In this document: positions 25,907 to 34,202 of the stretch, one piece after another
Position numbering within the stretch: position 1 is the stretch's first letter
Layout: each line of letters begins with the position of its first letter
Assembly (NCBI RefSeq): GCF_000412675.1
Contig: NC_021505.1
Location: forward strand, 3,218,501 to 3,282,500
Source of the DNA: Pseudomonas putida NBRC 14164
Lineage (GTDB): Bacteria > Pseudomonadota > Gammaproteobacteria > Pseudomonadales > Pseudomonadaceae
Reading direction: 5' to 3'
Length of the DNA: 64,000 nucleotides
Translations under genes and position numbers: made by a program
Notes under the pieces: generated by a model
Seen by the model: only the letters and a program-made list of their open reading frames with translations
What the model was told of the DNA's origin: nothing
Databases searched by the model: none

Positions 25907-27440
25907 GCCGAACCTGGCGCACCCGCCGCTCTTCAACCGCCTCCACGGTCAGCGTCCAGCCATTCCAGGCCAGGCGATCCCCCACCATCGGCAGGCGGTC
26001 GAGCAGGCTCATCACCAGGCCTGCCAGGGTCTGGTAATCATCGGTGGCACGGGCACTGAAGCCGGTACGTGCCTGTACCTGGCTCAGGTTCAGTGCACCG
26101 CTCACCACAAAGCCTTCACCCTCCTGGACGATACCGGGGCCTTCAACCTCGCTCGCGTCCGGTAGTTCACCGGCAATCGACTCAAGGATGTCGGTCATGG
26201 TCAGCAGGCCGGTGAAGTCACCGAACTCGTTGACCACAAAGGCGATGTGGGTCGACTGCCCACGCATCTGCTCCAGGGCATTGAGGATGCTGAAGCTCTC
26301 CAGCAGGTTCAACGGCGCCCGTACCATGCCTTCCAGCTCCGGCTGGTGGCCCGACAACAACTCCTTGAGCAGCTCCTTCTTGTGCACGAAGCCCAGTGGT
26401 TCGTCGACACGGCCATTACGTATCAACGGCAGGCGCGAGTACGGCGAGTTGGCAAGGGCCTGGGCAATGGCTTCGGCCGGTTGCGCAAGGTCGATCACAT
26501 CAACCTCGGCACGTGCGGTCATCACCGTACGGATCGGCCGCTCGGCCAGGTTCAGTACGCCACTGATCATTACCCGCTCCCTGCGATCGAACAGCACCTG
26601 TTCCTCGCCACCTTCGACCAGGTCGGCTATTTCCTCGCCCACCTCGTCAGCCTCGACCCGGCGGCCGCCCAGCAGGCGCAGCACGGCATGTGCGGTGCGC
26701 TCACGCAGCGGCCGGTGCTGCTGCAAGCTGCGCTTGCGGCGGGCACGAGCCAGCTGGTTGAACAGCTCGATCAGGATCGAGAAGCCAATCGCTGCGTACA
26801 GGTAGCCTTTCGGGATATGGAAGCCCAGGCCCTCGGCGGTGAGGCTGAAGCCAATCATCATCAGGAAGCCCAGGCACAGCATGATCACCGTGGGGTGGGC
26901 GTTGACGAAGCGGGTCAGCGGCTTGCTGGCAACGATCATGATACCGATCGAGAAGATCACCGCGATCATCATCACCGACAGCTCATCGACCATGCCCACT
27001 GCCGTGATCACCGCATCCAGCGAGAACACCGCGTCCAGCACCACGATCTGGGCGACGATAGGCCAGAATGCGGCATGGCGCAGCGTGCCACTGGCCTGGG
27101 TCACATGGCCTTCCAGGCGTTCGTGCAACTCCATGGTGGCCTTGAACAGCAAGAACACACCACCGAACAGCATGATCAGGTCACGGCCAGAGAAGCTCTT
27201 GCCGAACACGTCGATCAACGGTGCGGTGAGGGTGACCATCCACGAAATACTGGCCAACAGGCCCAGGCGCATGATCAATGCCAAGCTCAGGCCAATCACC
27301 CGCGCGCGATCGCGCTGATGCGGTGGCAGCTTGTCTGCCAGGATGGCAATGAACACCAGGTTGTCGATACCCAGCACCAGCTCAAGGACGATAAGCGTCA
27401 ACAGGCCCAGCCAGGCCGTGGGATCGGCTAGCCATTCCAT
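25869..27440 (-). CDS. TerC-family membrane protein with CBS and CorC/HlyC domains
   Basis: The 523-residue protein has an N-terminal TerC domain of about seven membrane spans (residues 1-235; [15 protein letters not shown] and [14 protein letters not shown] carry the conserved acidic residues). Paired CBS domains follow (about 290-410, [12 protein letters not shown] and [10 protein letters not shown]), then a CorC/HlyC transporter-associated domain (about 430-515). This architecture matches the YegH/YoaE group. TerC-like proteins are implicated in manganese export and metal handling, with CBS domains sensing nucleotides; the ion is not readable here. It converges with rarD and overlaps its end. 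Confidence 0.9.
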   Translation of the reverse strand: MEWLADPTAWLGLLTLIVLELVLGIDNLVFIAILADKLPPHQRDRARVIGLSLALIMRLGLLASISWMVTLTAPLIDVFGKSFSGRDLIMLFGGVFLLFKATMELHERLEGHVTQASGTLRHAAFWPIVAQIVVLDAVFSLDAVITAVGMVDELSVMMIAVIFSIGIMIVASKPLTRFVNAHPTVIMLCLGFLMMIGFSLTAEGLGFHIPKGYLYAAIGFSILIELFNQLARARRKRSLQQHRPLRERTAHAVLRLLGGRRVEADEVGEEIADLVEGGEEQVLFDRRERVMISGVLNLAERPIRTVMTARAEVDVIDLAQPAEAIAQALANSPYSRLPLIRNGRVDEPLGFVHKKELLKELLSGHQPELEGMVRAPLNLLESFSILNALEQMRGQSTHIAFVVNEFGDFTGLLTMTDILESIAGELPDASEVEGPGIVQEGEGFVVSGALNLSQVQARTGFSARATDDYQTLAGLVMSLLDRLPMVGDRLAWNGWTLTVEAVEERRVRQVRLIPNGDADAAGA

Positions 27441-27708
27441 TAGCGGGTACTCACGAAGGAAGCGTCACGAGGACAGAGGGAGGACGGCCTGAGAGGCCAG
27501 AGACTGGGGGGCTCCGCGAAGGTGCTCATATATACCTTGATAGAAAATTGGGAAAATAATCCTACAGGCACAGCAGTTTTCTCTGATAGCGCAAAACTAT
27601 TACAAAACCTGTAACGCGTGTGAGTCCGCATTGGGGGTACTTTTATTCAATACTCTAGACAACCAACAGCTGAAAATCAGGGTTCCCTGCAACCACCGGA
27701 TCTCTCAC

Positions 27709-28290
27709 ATGAGCCTGTCCCTGTCCATGGCCGCCTTCGCACTGGCGGCGTCAATCTCCCCCGGCCCGGTCAACATCGTTGCCCTGAGCAGCGGCGCCAG
27801 CCATGGCTTACGTGCCAGCCTGGCGCATGTCGCCGGCGCCACCCTGGGCTTCTGTCTGTTGCTGGTGCTGGTCGGGCTGGGCCTGCACCAGTTGCTGCTG
27901 CGCTGGCCCATGCTGAGTGTGCTGCTGCACTGGGGTGGGGTGATGTTTCTGCTGTACATGGCATGGAAACTGGCCCGCGACGATGGCCAGCTGACAGGCG
28001 CGCACTCAACACCCGCCCCCTCGGCCTGGCACGGCGCGGCCATGCAATGGCTGAACCCCAAGGCCTGGCTGGCGGCAGTGGCCGGGGTCGGCGCTTATAC
28101 CGGCGGTGAGCAGCACTTGCTGTGGTTGTTCGCCTGGATCTACGGGCCGATCTGTTTCATTTCGGTGGCCAGCTGGGCATGGGCAGGCAGCGTGATTCGC
28201 CAGTACCTGAGCAACCCACGGCACATGCGCCTGCTCAATCGAGGGTTGGCGGTTTTGCTGGCGGGCAGCGCTGTGTACCTGGTTATCTGA
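27709..28290 (+). CDS. LysE/RhtB-family amino acid exporter
   Basis: The 193-residue inner-membrane protein has about six spans and the LysE signature SPGPVNIVALSSGASHG near residues 15-31, plus the conserved QWLNPKAWLAA segment around residue 105. Members export amino acids or related metabolites. The ORF is open for 26 more codons upstream, but that part is hydrophilic and unlike the family, so ATG 27709 is used. It converges on an AraC-type regulator and overlaps it by 8 bp; such LysE/AraC pairs are common and suggest that the regulator controls the exporter. Confidence 0.9.
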   Translation: MSLSLSMAAFALAASISPGPVNIVALSSGASHGLRASLAHVAGATLGFCLLLVLVGLGLHQLLLRWPMLSVLLHWGGVMFLLYMAWKLARDDGQLTGAHSTPAPSAWHGAAMQWLNPKAWLAAVAGVGAYTGGEQHLLWLFAWIYGPICFISVASWAWAGSVIRQYLSNPRHMRLLNRGLAVLLAGSAVYLVI

Positions 28291-29083
28291 CCCCGGTGGC
28301 ATTGCGGTAATGACCCGGCGTCGCAGCCAAATGCTTTTTGAACGCCCGCTGCAAGTGCGCCTGGTCGGCAAACCCGGCCTCCTGCGCGACCTCGGCAATG
28401 GCCCGCCCCTGACGCAACTGCGCCCTGGCCAGCTGAACGCGCTGGTCGAGCAGATAGCCATGCGGTGTCAGCCCGTAATGTTGGCGAAAGGCACGAATCA
28501 GGTAGGCGCGCGACAGGCCGCACGCTGCGCAGACATCTGCCAGGCTCAGCGGATCGCTGCGATGAGCGCGTATGAACGCTGCTGCCGCGTCCAGCCGTGG
28601 GTGGCCTTCGTCAGTGACACGGGCATTGGCGCCGAGAAAGTCCGGCAATGAGCCGAACAGCGCGGCCAGGCGGCCTTCCCGGTCAGGCACACCCGCATCG
28701 AACAGGTCTGCAAACCCCTGCAATAACCGTTGGTACAACGCAGGGGAGTCACTCCAGGTGTGCGTCGGCAATTCAAAGCCTTGCGCCTGTAACCAGGGGA
28801 GGTCGACGAACAGCATCAGGTAAGACCAGGGCTCACCGTCGATGGGATTACAGGTATGCACAACGCCCGGGTTCATCAGCACGGTGGTACCGGCCCCTAC
28901 CTGGATGCGCAGGTCACCGTTGAGGTAGGTGCTTCGCCCGCCGGTGATCACACCGATCGAAAAGCTCTCATGCGAGTGCGCGGCGTAGCACACCTGCCGC
29001 CCGTCCCCTACCCGCCGCGCTTCGACAAAGGGTAATGCAGGGTCACGCCAGAACCGCGAAACCTCGATCATCCCCTTGCCCAC
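28283..29083 (-). CDS. AraC-family transcriptional regulator
   Basis: The 266-residue protein has an N-terminal AraC-binding cupin domain (SFSIGVITGGRSTYLNG, then PGVVHTCNP near residues 40-80). Two C-terminal helix-turn-helix motifs follow (SLADVCAACGLSRAYLIRAF near 180-200 and IAEVAQEAGFADQAHLQRAF near 228-247). It probably senses the substrate of the adjacent LysE exporter. GTG 29083 is the longest start; ATG 29071 is the alternative, but its AAGGGG motif directly abuts the codon, so the choice is uncertain. Confidence 0.9.
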   Translation of the reverse strand: MGKGMIEVSRFWRDPALPFVEARRVGDGRQVCYAAHSHESFSIGVITGGRSTYLNGDLRIQVGAGTTVLMNPGVVHTCNPIDGEPWSYLMLFVDLPWLQAQGFELPTHTWSDSPALYQRLLQGFADLFDAGVPDREGRLAALFGSLPDFLGANARVTDEGHPRLDAAAAFIRAHRSDPLSLADVCAACGLSRAYLIRAFRQHYGLTPHGYLLDQRVQLARAQLRQGRAIAEVAQEAGFADQAHLQRAFKKHLAATPGHYRNATGVR

Positions 29084-29105
29084 TCGCTGCCGACATGCAC
29101 CGATA

Positions 29106-30233
29106 CTACACGTTTACCTGTGGAAACAGGTCCAGCGTCCGCTCCACCTCACCGATATCAATCACGAAGCCATCACCCTCCGGTAGGCCGACCACAAAGC
29201 CAAAATGCTGGTAGTCACGATCCGTCAGGTACTTGTAGTAGCTGACAAAGCGGTTCGGCGGCTGCAAGGTCAGCAGGCAGCCGCCAGGCTGAAGCACATT
29301 CACCCCGTGCACCAACTGGCTGCCCTCCACGCCGATGACCACTCTGGCCCCGGCACAGGCCGCAACAATACTCGGCACGTCGGACTTCAGCGGATTGACG
29401 ATGCGAAAACCACGGGTCACACGCAGGTGCTCGGCAAGCTCCAGCTCGTTGCGCAACAGGCGCAGGTCACCATCCCCCCCGCGCAGCAGGAATACGCCAG
29501 GATGCGGGGCATGCGGCACGTGCGACAGCAGTTTGTCACCCATGGCCCGGTAGCGGGCATGCCGGCTGCGATTGTTGCTCTGGTCATCGAACAGCACCAG
29601 CTCACGGAAAAAAGCACTGCGCAGGCGCACCGGTTTCATGCCCAGCCAGTCTTCGTAGGCCGGCGCCTGGGTGAACAGCGGGTACCGGGCCGATGGCGCG
29701 GTGGTCACCGGTATGCCCTCGTTACAGGCCAGCGCATAGGTCGGGCAATCTTCCATCAGCCAGGTGCCGAACCACGAGTTGCCGTTTTGCGTGCAATAAA
29801 TGGCCCCGCGGTCTATTTCGTTGTCAACGATGATGGTCGGAAAGGTGCTCGGTTTCAGCGACAGCCAGTGGCTGGCCTTGCCCTTGTACAACGCGCCATC
29901 GACCAGCCACACATTCTTGATCAGGTAGCCGCGGGTTGGCCCTTGTAGCGTGCTGATGCCGCCCTCCATGGTGCGAGCGGGGTGCACGTAGGGGTAAAAA
30001 CGCTTGCCCTCCCAGCCCGTGACCCGCTCCATCTGGCCAGGCAGGAAAATGGCCGGCGGCGACACCGTGGTTTCACCCGGGGCAATGTCCCAACTCTTGG
30101 TGGCGATGCTCTTGAGGTCGAGGGCCGTGTTCTTGCCCAGCCGCTTGCGCGCCATGTAGCGGTAGGCGGCCAACGTCCACGTGTGCTGCTTGGTTTCGGG
30201 CGATGCACTGAACTGCGAGATGTCGCTTCCCAT
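29106..30233 (-). CDS. glycosyltransferase family 61-like protein (DUF563)
   Basis: The 375-residue protein matches the DUF563/GT61 pattern. It has a variable N-terminal part and a central conserved block including PSTFPTIIVDNEIDRG. A C-terminal domain carries VFLLRGGDGDLRLLRNE (about 245-261), the VVIGVEGSQLVHG segment near residue 297, and LQPGGCLLTLQP. GT61 enzymes in bacteria add sugars to capsule, LPS or other surface glycans. It has no signal or membrane span. The gene lies 73 bp downstream of a minus-strand acyltransferase-like gene, suggesting a two-gene surface-modification unit. Donor and acceptor are unknown. Confidence 0.78.
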   Translation of the reverse strand: MGSDISQFSASPETKQHTWTLAAYRYMARKRLGKNTALDLKSIATKSWDIAPGETTVSPPAIFLPGQMERVTGWEGKRFYPYVHPARTMEGGISTLQGPTRGYLIKNVWLVDGALYKGKASHWLSLKPSTFPTIIVDNEIDRGAIYCTQNGNSWFGTWLMEDCPTYALACNEGIPVTTAPSARYPLFTQAPAYEDWLGMKPVRLRSAFFRELVLFDDQSNNRSRHARYRAMGDKLLSHVPHAPHPGVFLLRGGDGDLRLLRNELELAEHLRVTRGFRIVNPLKSDVPSIVAACAGARVVIGVEGSQLVHGVNVLQPGGCLLTLQPPNRFVSYYKYLTDRDYQHFGFVVGLPEGDGFVIDIGEVERTLDLFPQVNV

Positions 30234-30306
30234 GAAGCGTCCTCCCCTGATGACGAAGTCTAAACCCTGGCGTAAAGCGCCAGATCAATGCATCCCTGGC
30301 AACCAC

Positions 30307-31461
30307 TCAGTTGCATGTGACTCTTTCCATGGTGGGCGGCGACTGCAGGCTGGCGTAACGGCTGCGCAGGGTTTCCACGAACGGTTCACCCGCACTTCTG
30401 CCACCATAGAGATAAATCTTGTGCAGGCCGCCAAACACCATTTCGTGGTAACGGCTGGCAACCTCCTCATCGCTCGGGCCATCCGGCAACCCCAGGTGCA
30501 GCGTGAGTTTGTCGCCCTCCACTGCAAACATCGGGGTATCCCACAAGAACTTCGCCGTACCGGTCTTGGGCAGGCGAACAAACAGGTAGGCATGGTTGCC
30601 CAAAGAGTCGATGTCCCCCCCGCGACGGCGCTTCCATTTCAGCAGGCCGTCGTCCGGGCGCGCCAGGCACAGGCCGATGTCGTAATAATCGAAGCCCTGC
30701 TCCAAGGCCCATTCAAGCGCCATGAAAGTGGTAATCGAATTGACCTCGCGCAACCTCTTGGCATCACTGAACACCGCCTCGCAATAGCCGAAACGCAACG
30801 TGCTCCAGTAGCGCCTGCCACCGCGTACCACTTCGCAACCCAAATGGCAGCCGATCACTTCGTCACCCAACGTGATCAGGTCGAGCCTGCCGACGCTTTT
30901 GGCAATGCGGAACACTTCTTCCGTGGGGAACTGCGCAGCATGGATACCCTGCCTGGCGGTGGCATAGGGGCGCAGCAGCTCACGGTCTGCCATGGCGATC
31001 TCGTCGTCCGAGAGGGCCTGACGCATCTGGTACAGCGGGCGATTCTTGCGAATACTGCGCCGCAGTTCGCTGTCGTAGCGCGCCGTGATGTCCTCCAGCG
31101 AGCGGCCCAGTGGCACTACGGCGCTCAGGTAATGGGGCACTGACAGCGCCCCCGACGAGGGCATTTCGCTGATGACCACGACATGGCTGGCAGCCGCCGT
31201 CGCACTTGCACTGTCCACGATAGAAGCGCTGCCCTGGCCCTTGCCACCGATCAGCAGCTTGGCCATTTCCCGCTGTTGCTTGCGGCCGATGTAAAGAATT
31301 TCGTAAGGGCTTTCCTGCTGTAGCCGAAACCTGGCTACTTCCCAACGCCAGAAACAGGCACGCGCCGCCATTTCCCGAACTTTGCTGGCCAGCAGCCTTA
31401 GTTCGTAGCGCATGGAGGGTGACAGGAGCTTTCGCGCCACAGCCGTCAAGGTCTCTTTCAT
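30307..31461 (-). CDS. GNAT/FemAB-like acetyltransferase (CelD/BcsL type)
   Basis: The 384-residue cytoplasmic protein has a C-terminal GNAT-like fold of the Acetyltransf_6 group (about residues 120-330). Supporting segments are LRRSIRKNRPLYQMRQAL, the strand LITLGDEVIGCHLGCE, and the motif DYYDIGLCLARPDDGLLKWKRR. CelD/BcsL-like proteins acylate exopolysaccharide or cell-envelope substrates. It is the first gene of a minus-strand pair with the GT61-like gene, so joint action on a surface glycan is likely but inferred. Its promoter must lie in the 480-bp region upstream. Confidence 0.7.
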   Translation of the reverse strand: MKETLTAVARKLLSPSMRYELRLLASKVREMAARACFWRWEVARFRLQQESPYEILYIGRKQQREMAKLLIGGKGQGSASIVDSASATAAASHVVVISEMPSSGALSVPHYLSAVVPLGRSLEDITARYDSELRRSIRKNRPLYQMRQALSDDEIAMADRELLRPYATARQGIHAAQFPTEEVFRIAKSVGRLDLITLGDEVIGCHLGCEVVRGGRRYWSTLRFGYCEAVFSDAKRLREVNSITTFMALEWALEQGFDYYDIGLCLARPDDGLLKWKRRRGGDIDSLGNHAYLFVRLPKTGTAKFLWDTPMFAVEGDKLTLHLGLPDGPSDEEVASRYHEMVFGGLHKIYLYGGRSAGEPFVETLRSRYASLQSPPTMERVTCN

Positions 31462-31941
31462 TTCTTCTTCGACGTCCTTTGAAGTGCTCTATGGTCTATC
31501 TGAAAAAGAGAAAAAATCAGCAAAAACACTTAACGCTTTGATTTTTATAGTTTGCCGTGAAACTTGCCTATCACATTCAGTAACAATTTAAGATGCCTGC
31601 AAACGCTTTGGCAAGCGGCTTCTGGCTGACTTTAGATCAAGTTTGATGGCGTCAAATTTCCTGCGTAGAAACCCACGCCAATCGCAAGTTTGCTATAAGC
31701 GTGCCGACACACCTGGCATTTCATTACCACTTGGCTATTGATAATTAGCGTTTGATATCTTCTTTGCATAAAAGAAACGTCAAACTGCCTGAACGCTTTA
31801 CAAGGTGCCTGCTGGCTCATTTGGCAAGCACACAAGGTCCGCTTGAGCCAGACTGGTGTTTTTCCGGCGGCCGGTGCATGCTCGCAGCTGAAGCGATTCA
31901 CCCGGCTTGAAACCAGCCCCGCAATGTGAGGTGCAGTACCT
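31462..31941. other. 480-bp repeat-rich, AT-rich divergent intergenic region
   Basis: No gene is supported here. It contains an imperfect 36-39 bp direct repeat (31595-31633 and 31787-31822, both GCCTG..AACGCTTT..CAAG..CTGGCT..TTT). TTTGA/TCAAA half-sites recur at 31642, 31652, 31751 and 31780. Composition is much more AT-rich than flanking genes. It separates the minus-strand acyltransferase gene from the plus-strand aldehyde dehydrogenase gene and must carry both promoters. Confidence 0.6.
31750..31785. promoter_or_regulatory. interrupted dyad upstream of the GapN-type gene
   Basis: GTTTGA (31750-31755) pairs with TCAAAC (31780-31785), and inside it TTCTTT (31760-31765) pairs with AAAGAA (31771-31776) around a 5-bp centre. 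The two nested arms share one axis. This could be a bound operator or a leader hairpin about 160 bp before the dehydrogenase start codon. Confidence 0.45.
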
Positions 31942-33561
31942 ATGGACCGTCTGCTCGATTCACTCTTCCCCAGCGCCGAGAACATCCCTGAAATCTGGCG
32001 CCTGGGAGCCCCTCTGGAACAACGAGATTACCTGGTGAACGGCGAGCTCAGGCGCTGGGACGGCCCCTTGGCCACGGTACGCAGTCCGGTATGGCTCAAG
32101 GAGGGTGCTGATGAACGCCAGGTGGTGCTGGGCAGCGCACCGCTGCTCGATGCCGACACCGCCCTCACCGCCCTCGACGCCGCCGTACAGGCCTACGACA
32201 AGGGCCGCGGTGCCTGGCCGAACATGCGAGTGGCCGAACGTATCCAGCATGTCGAAACCTTCCTGGCAAGCATGCGCGAGCAGCGCCAGGCGGTGGTCAA
32301 GCTGCTGATGTGGGAGATCGGCAAGAACCTCAAGGATTCGGAAAAGGAATTCGACCGCACCTGCGACTACATCGTCGACACCATCAACGCCCTCAAGGAC
32401 CTCGACCGCCGCTCCAGCCGCTTCGAGCTGGAACAGGGCACCCTCGGCCAGATCCGCCGCGCGCCCCTGGGCGTGGCATTGTGCATGGGGCCCTACAATT
32501 ACCCACTGAACGAAACCTTCACCACGCTGATCCCGGCGCTGATCATGGGCAACACCGTAGTGTTCAAGCCGGCCAAGTTCGGTGTGCTGCTGATCCGACC
32601 GTTGCTCGAAGCCTTCCGTGACAGCTTCCCGCCGGGTGTGATCAACGTGATCTATGGCCGCGGCCGGGAAACGGTGAGCGCGCTGATGGCCAGCGGCAAC
32701 GTCGATGTGTTCGCCTTCATCGGTACACACAGGGCTGCCAGCGACCTTAAAAAGCTGCACCCACGCCCCCACCGCCTGCGCGCCGCACTGGGCCTGGATG
32801 CCAAGAACCCGGGCATCGTGCTGCCGCAGGTCGACCTCGACAACGCCGTCGAAGAAGCGGTTACCGGCGCGCTGTCGTTCAACGGCCAGCGCTGCACGGC
32901 ACTGAAGATCCTGTTTGTCCACGAGGACGTGGTCGACGCCTTCCTCGACAAGTTCCAGCGCAAACTGGCCGCGCTCAAGCCCGGCATGCCCTGGGAACCG
33001 GGCGTCGCGCTGACGCCATTGCCGGAGCCCGGCAAAGTCGACTACCTCGACGGCCTTGTCGCCGATGCCACAGCCAAGGGCGCGCGCGTGCTGAACGAAG
33101 GTGGCGGGCAAAGCCGCGGGTCGTTCTTCTACCCGGCCCTGTTGTACCCGGTGAACCACGAAATGCGCGTGTACCACGAGGAGCAGTTCGGCCCCCTGGT
33201 ACCCGTAGTGCCATATCGCGACCTGCAAACCGTCATCGACTACGTGCTGGACTCCGACTACGGCCAGCAGCTGAGCCTGTTCGGCAACGACCCGGCGACC
33301 ATCGGCAGCCTGGTCGACATCTTCGCCAACCAGGTGGGGCGCATCAACATCAATGCACAATGTCAGCGCGGCCCGGACACCTACCCGTTCAACGGCCGCA
33401 AGAACAGCGCCGAAGGCACCCTGTCGGTACATGACGCCTTGCGTGTCTTCTCTATCCGCACCCTGGTCGCCACCCGCTTCCAGGAGGCCAACAAGGCACT
33501 GATCAGCGAAATCATCCGTAACCGCCAATCGAGCTTCCTGACCACCGACTACATCTTCTGA
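31942..33561 (+). CDS. gapN: GapN-type aldehyde dehydrogenase (putative NADP-dependent glyceraldehyde-3-phosphate dehydrogenase)
   Basis: The 539-residue enzyme is in the aldehyde dehydrogenase superfamily. The catalytic cysteine C318 sits in LSFNGQRCTALK, the form typical of GapN. The oxyanion asparagine is N186 in GPYNYP, and EEQFGPLVPV is present near residue 413. The usual general-base glutamate of LELGGK is not conserved: the aligned stretch reads LGLDAKNP, with Gly at the Glu position and Asp two residues later. Non-phosphorylating GapN oxidises glyceraldehyde-3-phosphate to 3-phosphoglycerate with NADP. The substrate here is inferred from family resemblance, and Pseudomonas homologues carry the same name. 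It is followed by a hairpin and a VOC gene. Confidence 0.85.
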   Translation: MDRLLDSLFPSAENIPEIWRLGAPLEQRDYLVNGELRRWDGPLATVRSPVWLKEGADERQVVLGSAPLLDADTALTALDAAVQAYDKGRGAWPNMRVAERIQHVETFLASMREQRQAVVKLLMWEIGKNLKDSEKEFDRTCDYIVDTINALKDLDRRSSRFELEQGTLGQIRRAPLGVALCMGPYNYPLNETFTTLIPALIMGNTVVFKPAKFGVLLIRPLLEAFRDSFPPGVINVIYGRGRETVSALMASGNVDVFAFIGTHRAASDLKKLHPRPHRLRAALGLDAKNPGIVLPQVDLDNAVEEAVTGALSFNGQRCTALKILFVHEDVVDAFLDKFQRKLAALKPGMPWEPGVALTPLPEPGKVDYLDGLVADATAKGARVLNEGGGQSRGSFFYPALLYPVNHEMRVYHEEQFGPLVPVVPYRDLQTVIDYVLDSDYGQQLSLFGNDPATIGSLVDIFANQVGRININAQCQRGPDTYPFNGRKNSAEGTLSVHDALRVFSIRTLVATRFQEANKALISEIIRNRQSSFLTTDYIF

Positions 33562-33575
33562 CGGCCGCACTTATA

Positions 33576-33606
33576 GAAAATCGATCTAGCGCCATTGTCG
33601 ATTTTC
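33576..33606. promoter_or_regulatory. 9-bp inverted repeat downstream of the dehydrogenase
   Basis: GAAAATCGA (33576-33584) and TCGATTTTC (33598-33606) are exact reverse complements with a 13-bp spacer. It lies 14 bp after the GapN-type stop and 65 bp before the VOC gene. It could end the upstream transcript or be an operator for the downstream gene. Confidence 0.45.
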
Positions 33607-33671
33607 CATCGGCGCAAACGACTCTAAGCAACAGGGCGCCCTCCGGCGCCCACCGCAAAGGAGAGTCGAAC

Positions 33672-34151
33672 ATGGCAGTCAAACCCATCCCGGAAGGCCA
33701 GCACAGCATCACCCCCTACCTGGCTATCAACGACGCCGCCAAGGCCATCGAGTTCTACAAGGAGGCCTTTGGTGCGGTCGAGATGTTCCGCCTCGATGCC
33801 CCTGGTGGGCGCGTGGGCCATGCCGAATTGAGGATCGGTGACTCGTCGCTGATGCTGGGCGACCCCTGCGACATGGAGGGCGGCCTTACCGCCAGCCAGA
33901 AGCTCAGTGGCGCAGGCGTGGGCCTGCACCTGTATGTCGAGGACTGCGACAAGGTATACGCCCAGGCCCTGGCGGCTGGCGGCACCCAGTTGCACCCCTT
34001 GACCGACCAGTTCTACGGCGACCGTAGCGGCACCCTGAAGGACCCGTTCGGCAATATCTGGTTCGTCTCCACCCATAAGGAGGACCTGAGCCCTGATGAA
34101 ATTCGTGCCCGCGCCGCGAAGATGTTCGGTGGTAACCCAGCGGCAAGTTGA
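33672..34151 (+). CDS. VOC-family protein (PhnB/glyoxalase-like)
   Basis: The 159-residue protein has the paired beta-alpha-beta-beta-beta repeat of vicinal-oxygen-chelate proteins. The first half is around ITPYLAINDAAKAIEFYKEAF, with HAELRIGDSSLMLGD. The second half contains LHLYVEDCDKVYAQALAAGG and ends with KDPFGNIWFVSTH. This matches the PhnB-like subgroup, whose biochemical role is generally unassigned. A strong AAAGGAGAG precedes ATG 33672. It may stand alone as a transcription unit. Confidence 0.85.
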   Translation: MAVKPIPEGQHSITPYLAINDAAKAIEFYKEAFGAVEMFRLDAPGGRVGHAELRIGDSSLMLGDPCDMEGGLTASQKLSGAGVGLHLYVEDCDKVYAQALAAGGTQLHPLTDQFYGDRSGTLKDPFGNIWFVSTHKEDLSPDEIRARAAKMFGGNPAAS

Positions 34152-34202
34152 AAGCGGCGCGACTTTGCTTGAAGCTTGAGGCTCGTAGCCTGGAGCTGCT
34201 TC

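Noticed and set aside
31632..31985. 117-codon minus-strand frame in the 480-bp intergenic region
   Set aside because: No ribosome-binding site, no recognisable motif, crosses the repeats and the start of the dehydrogenase gene.
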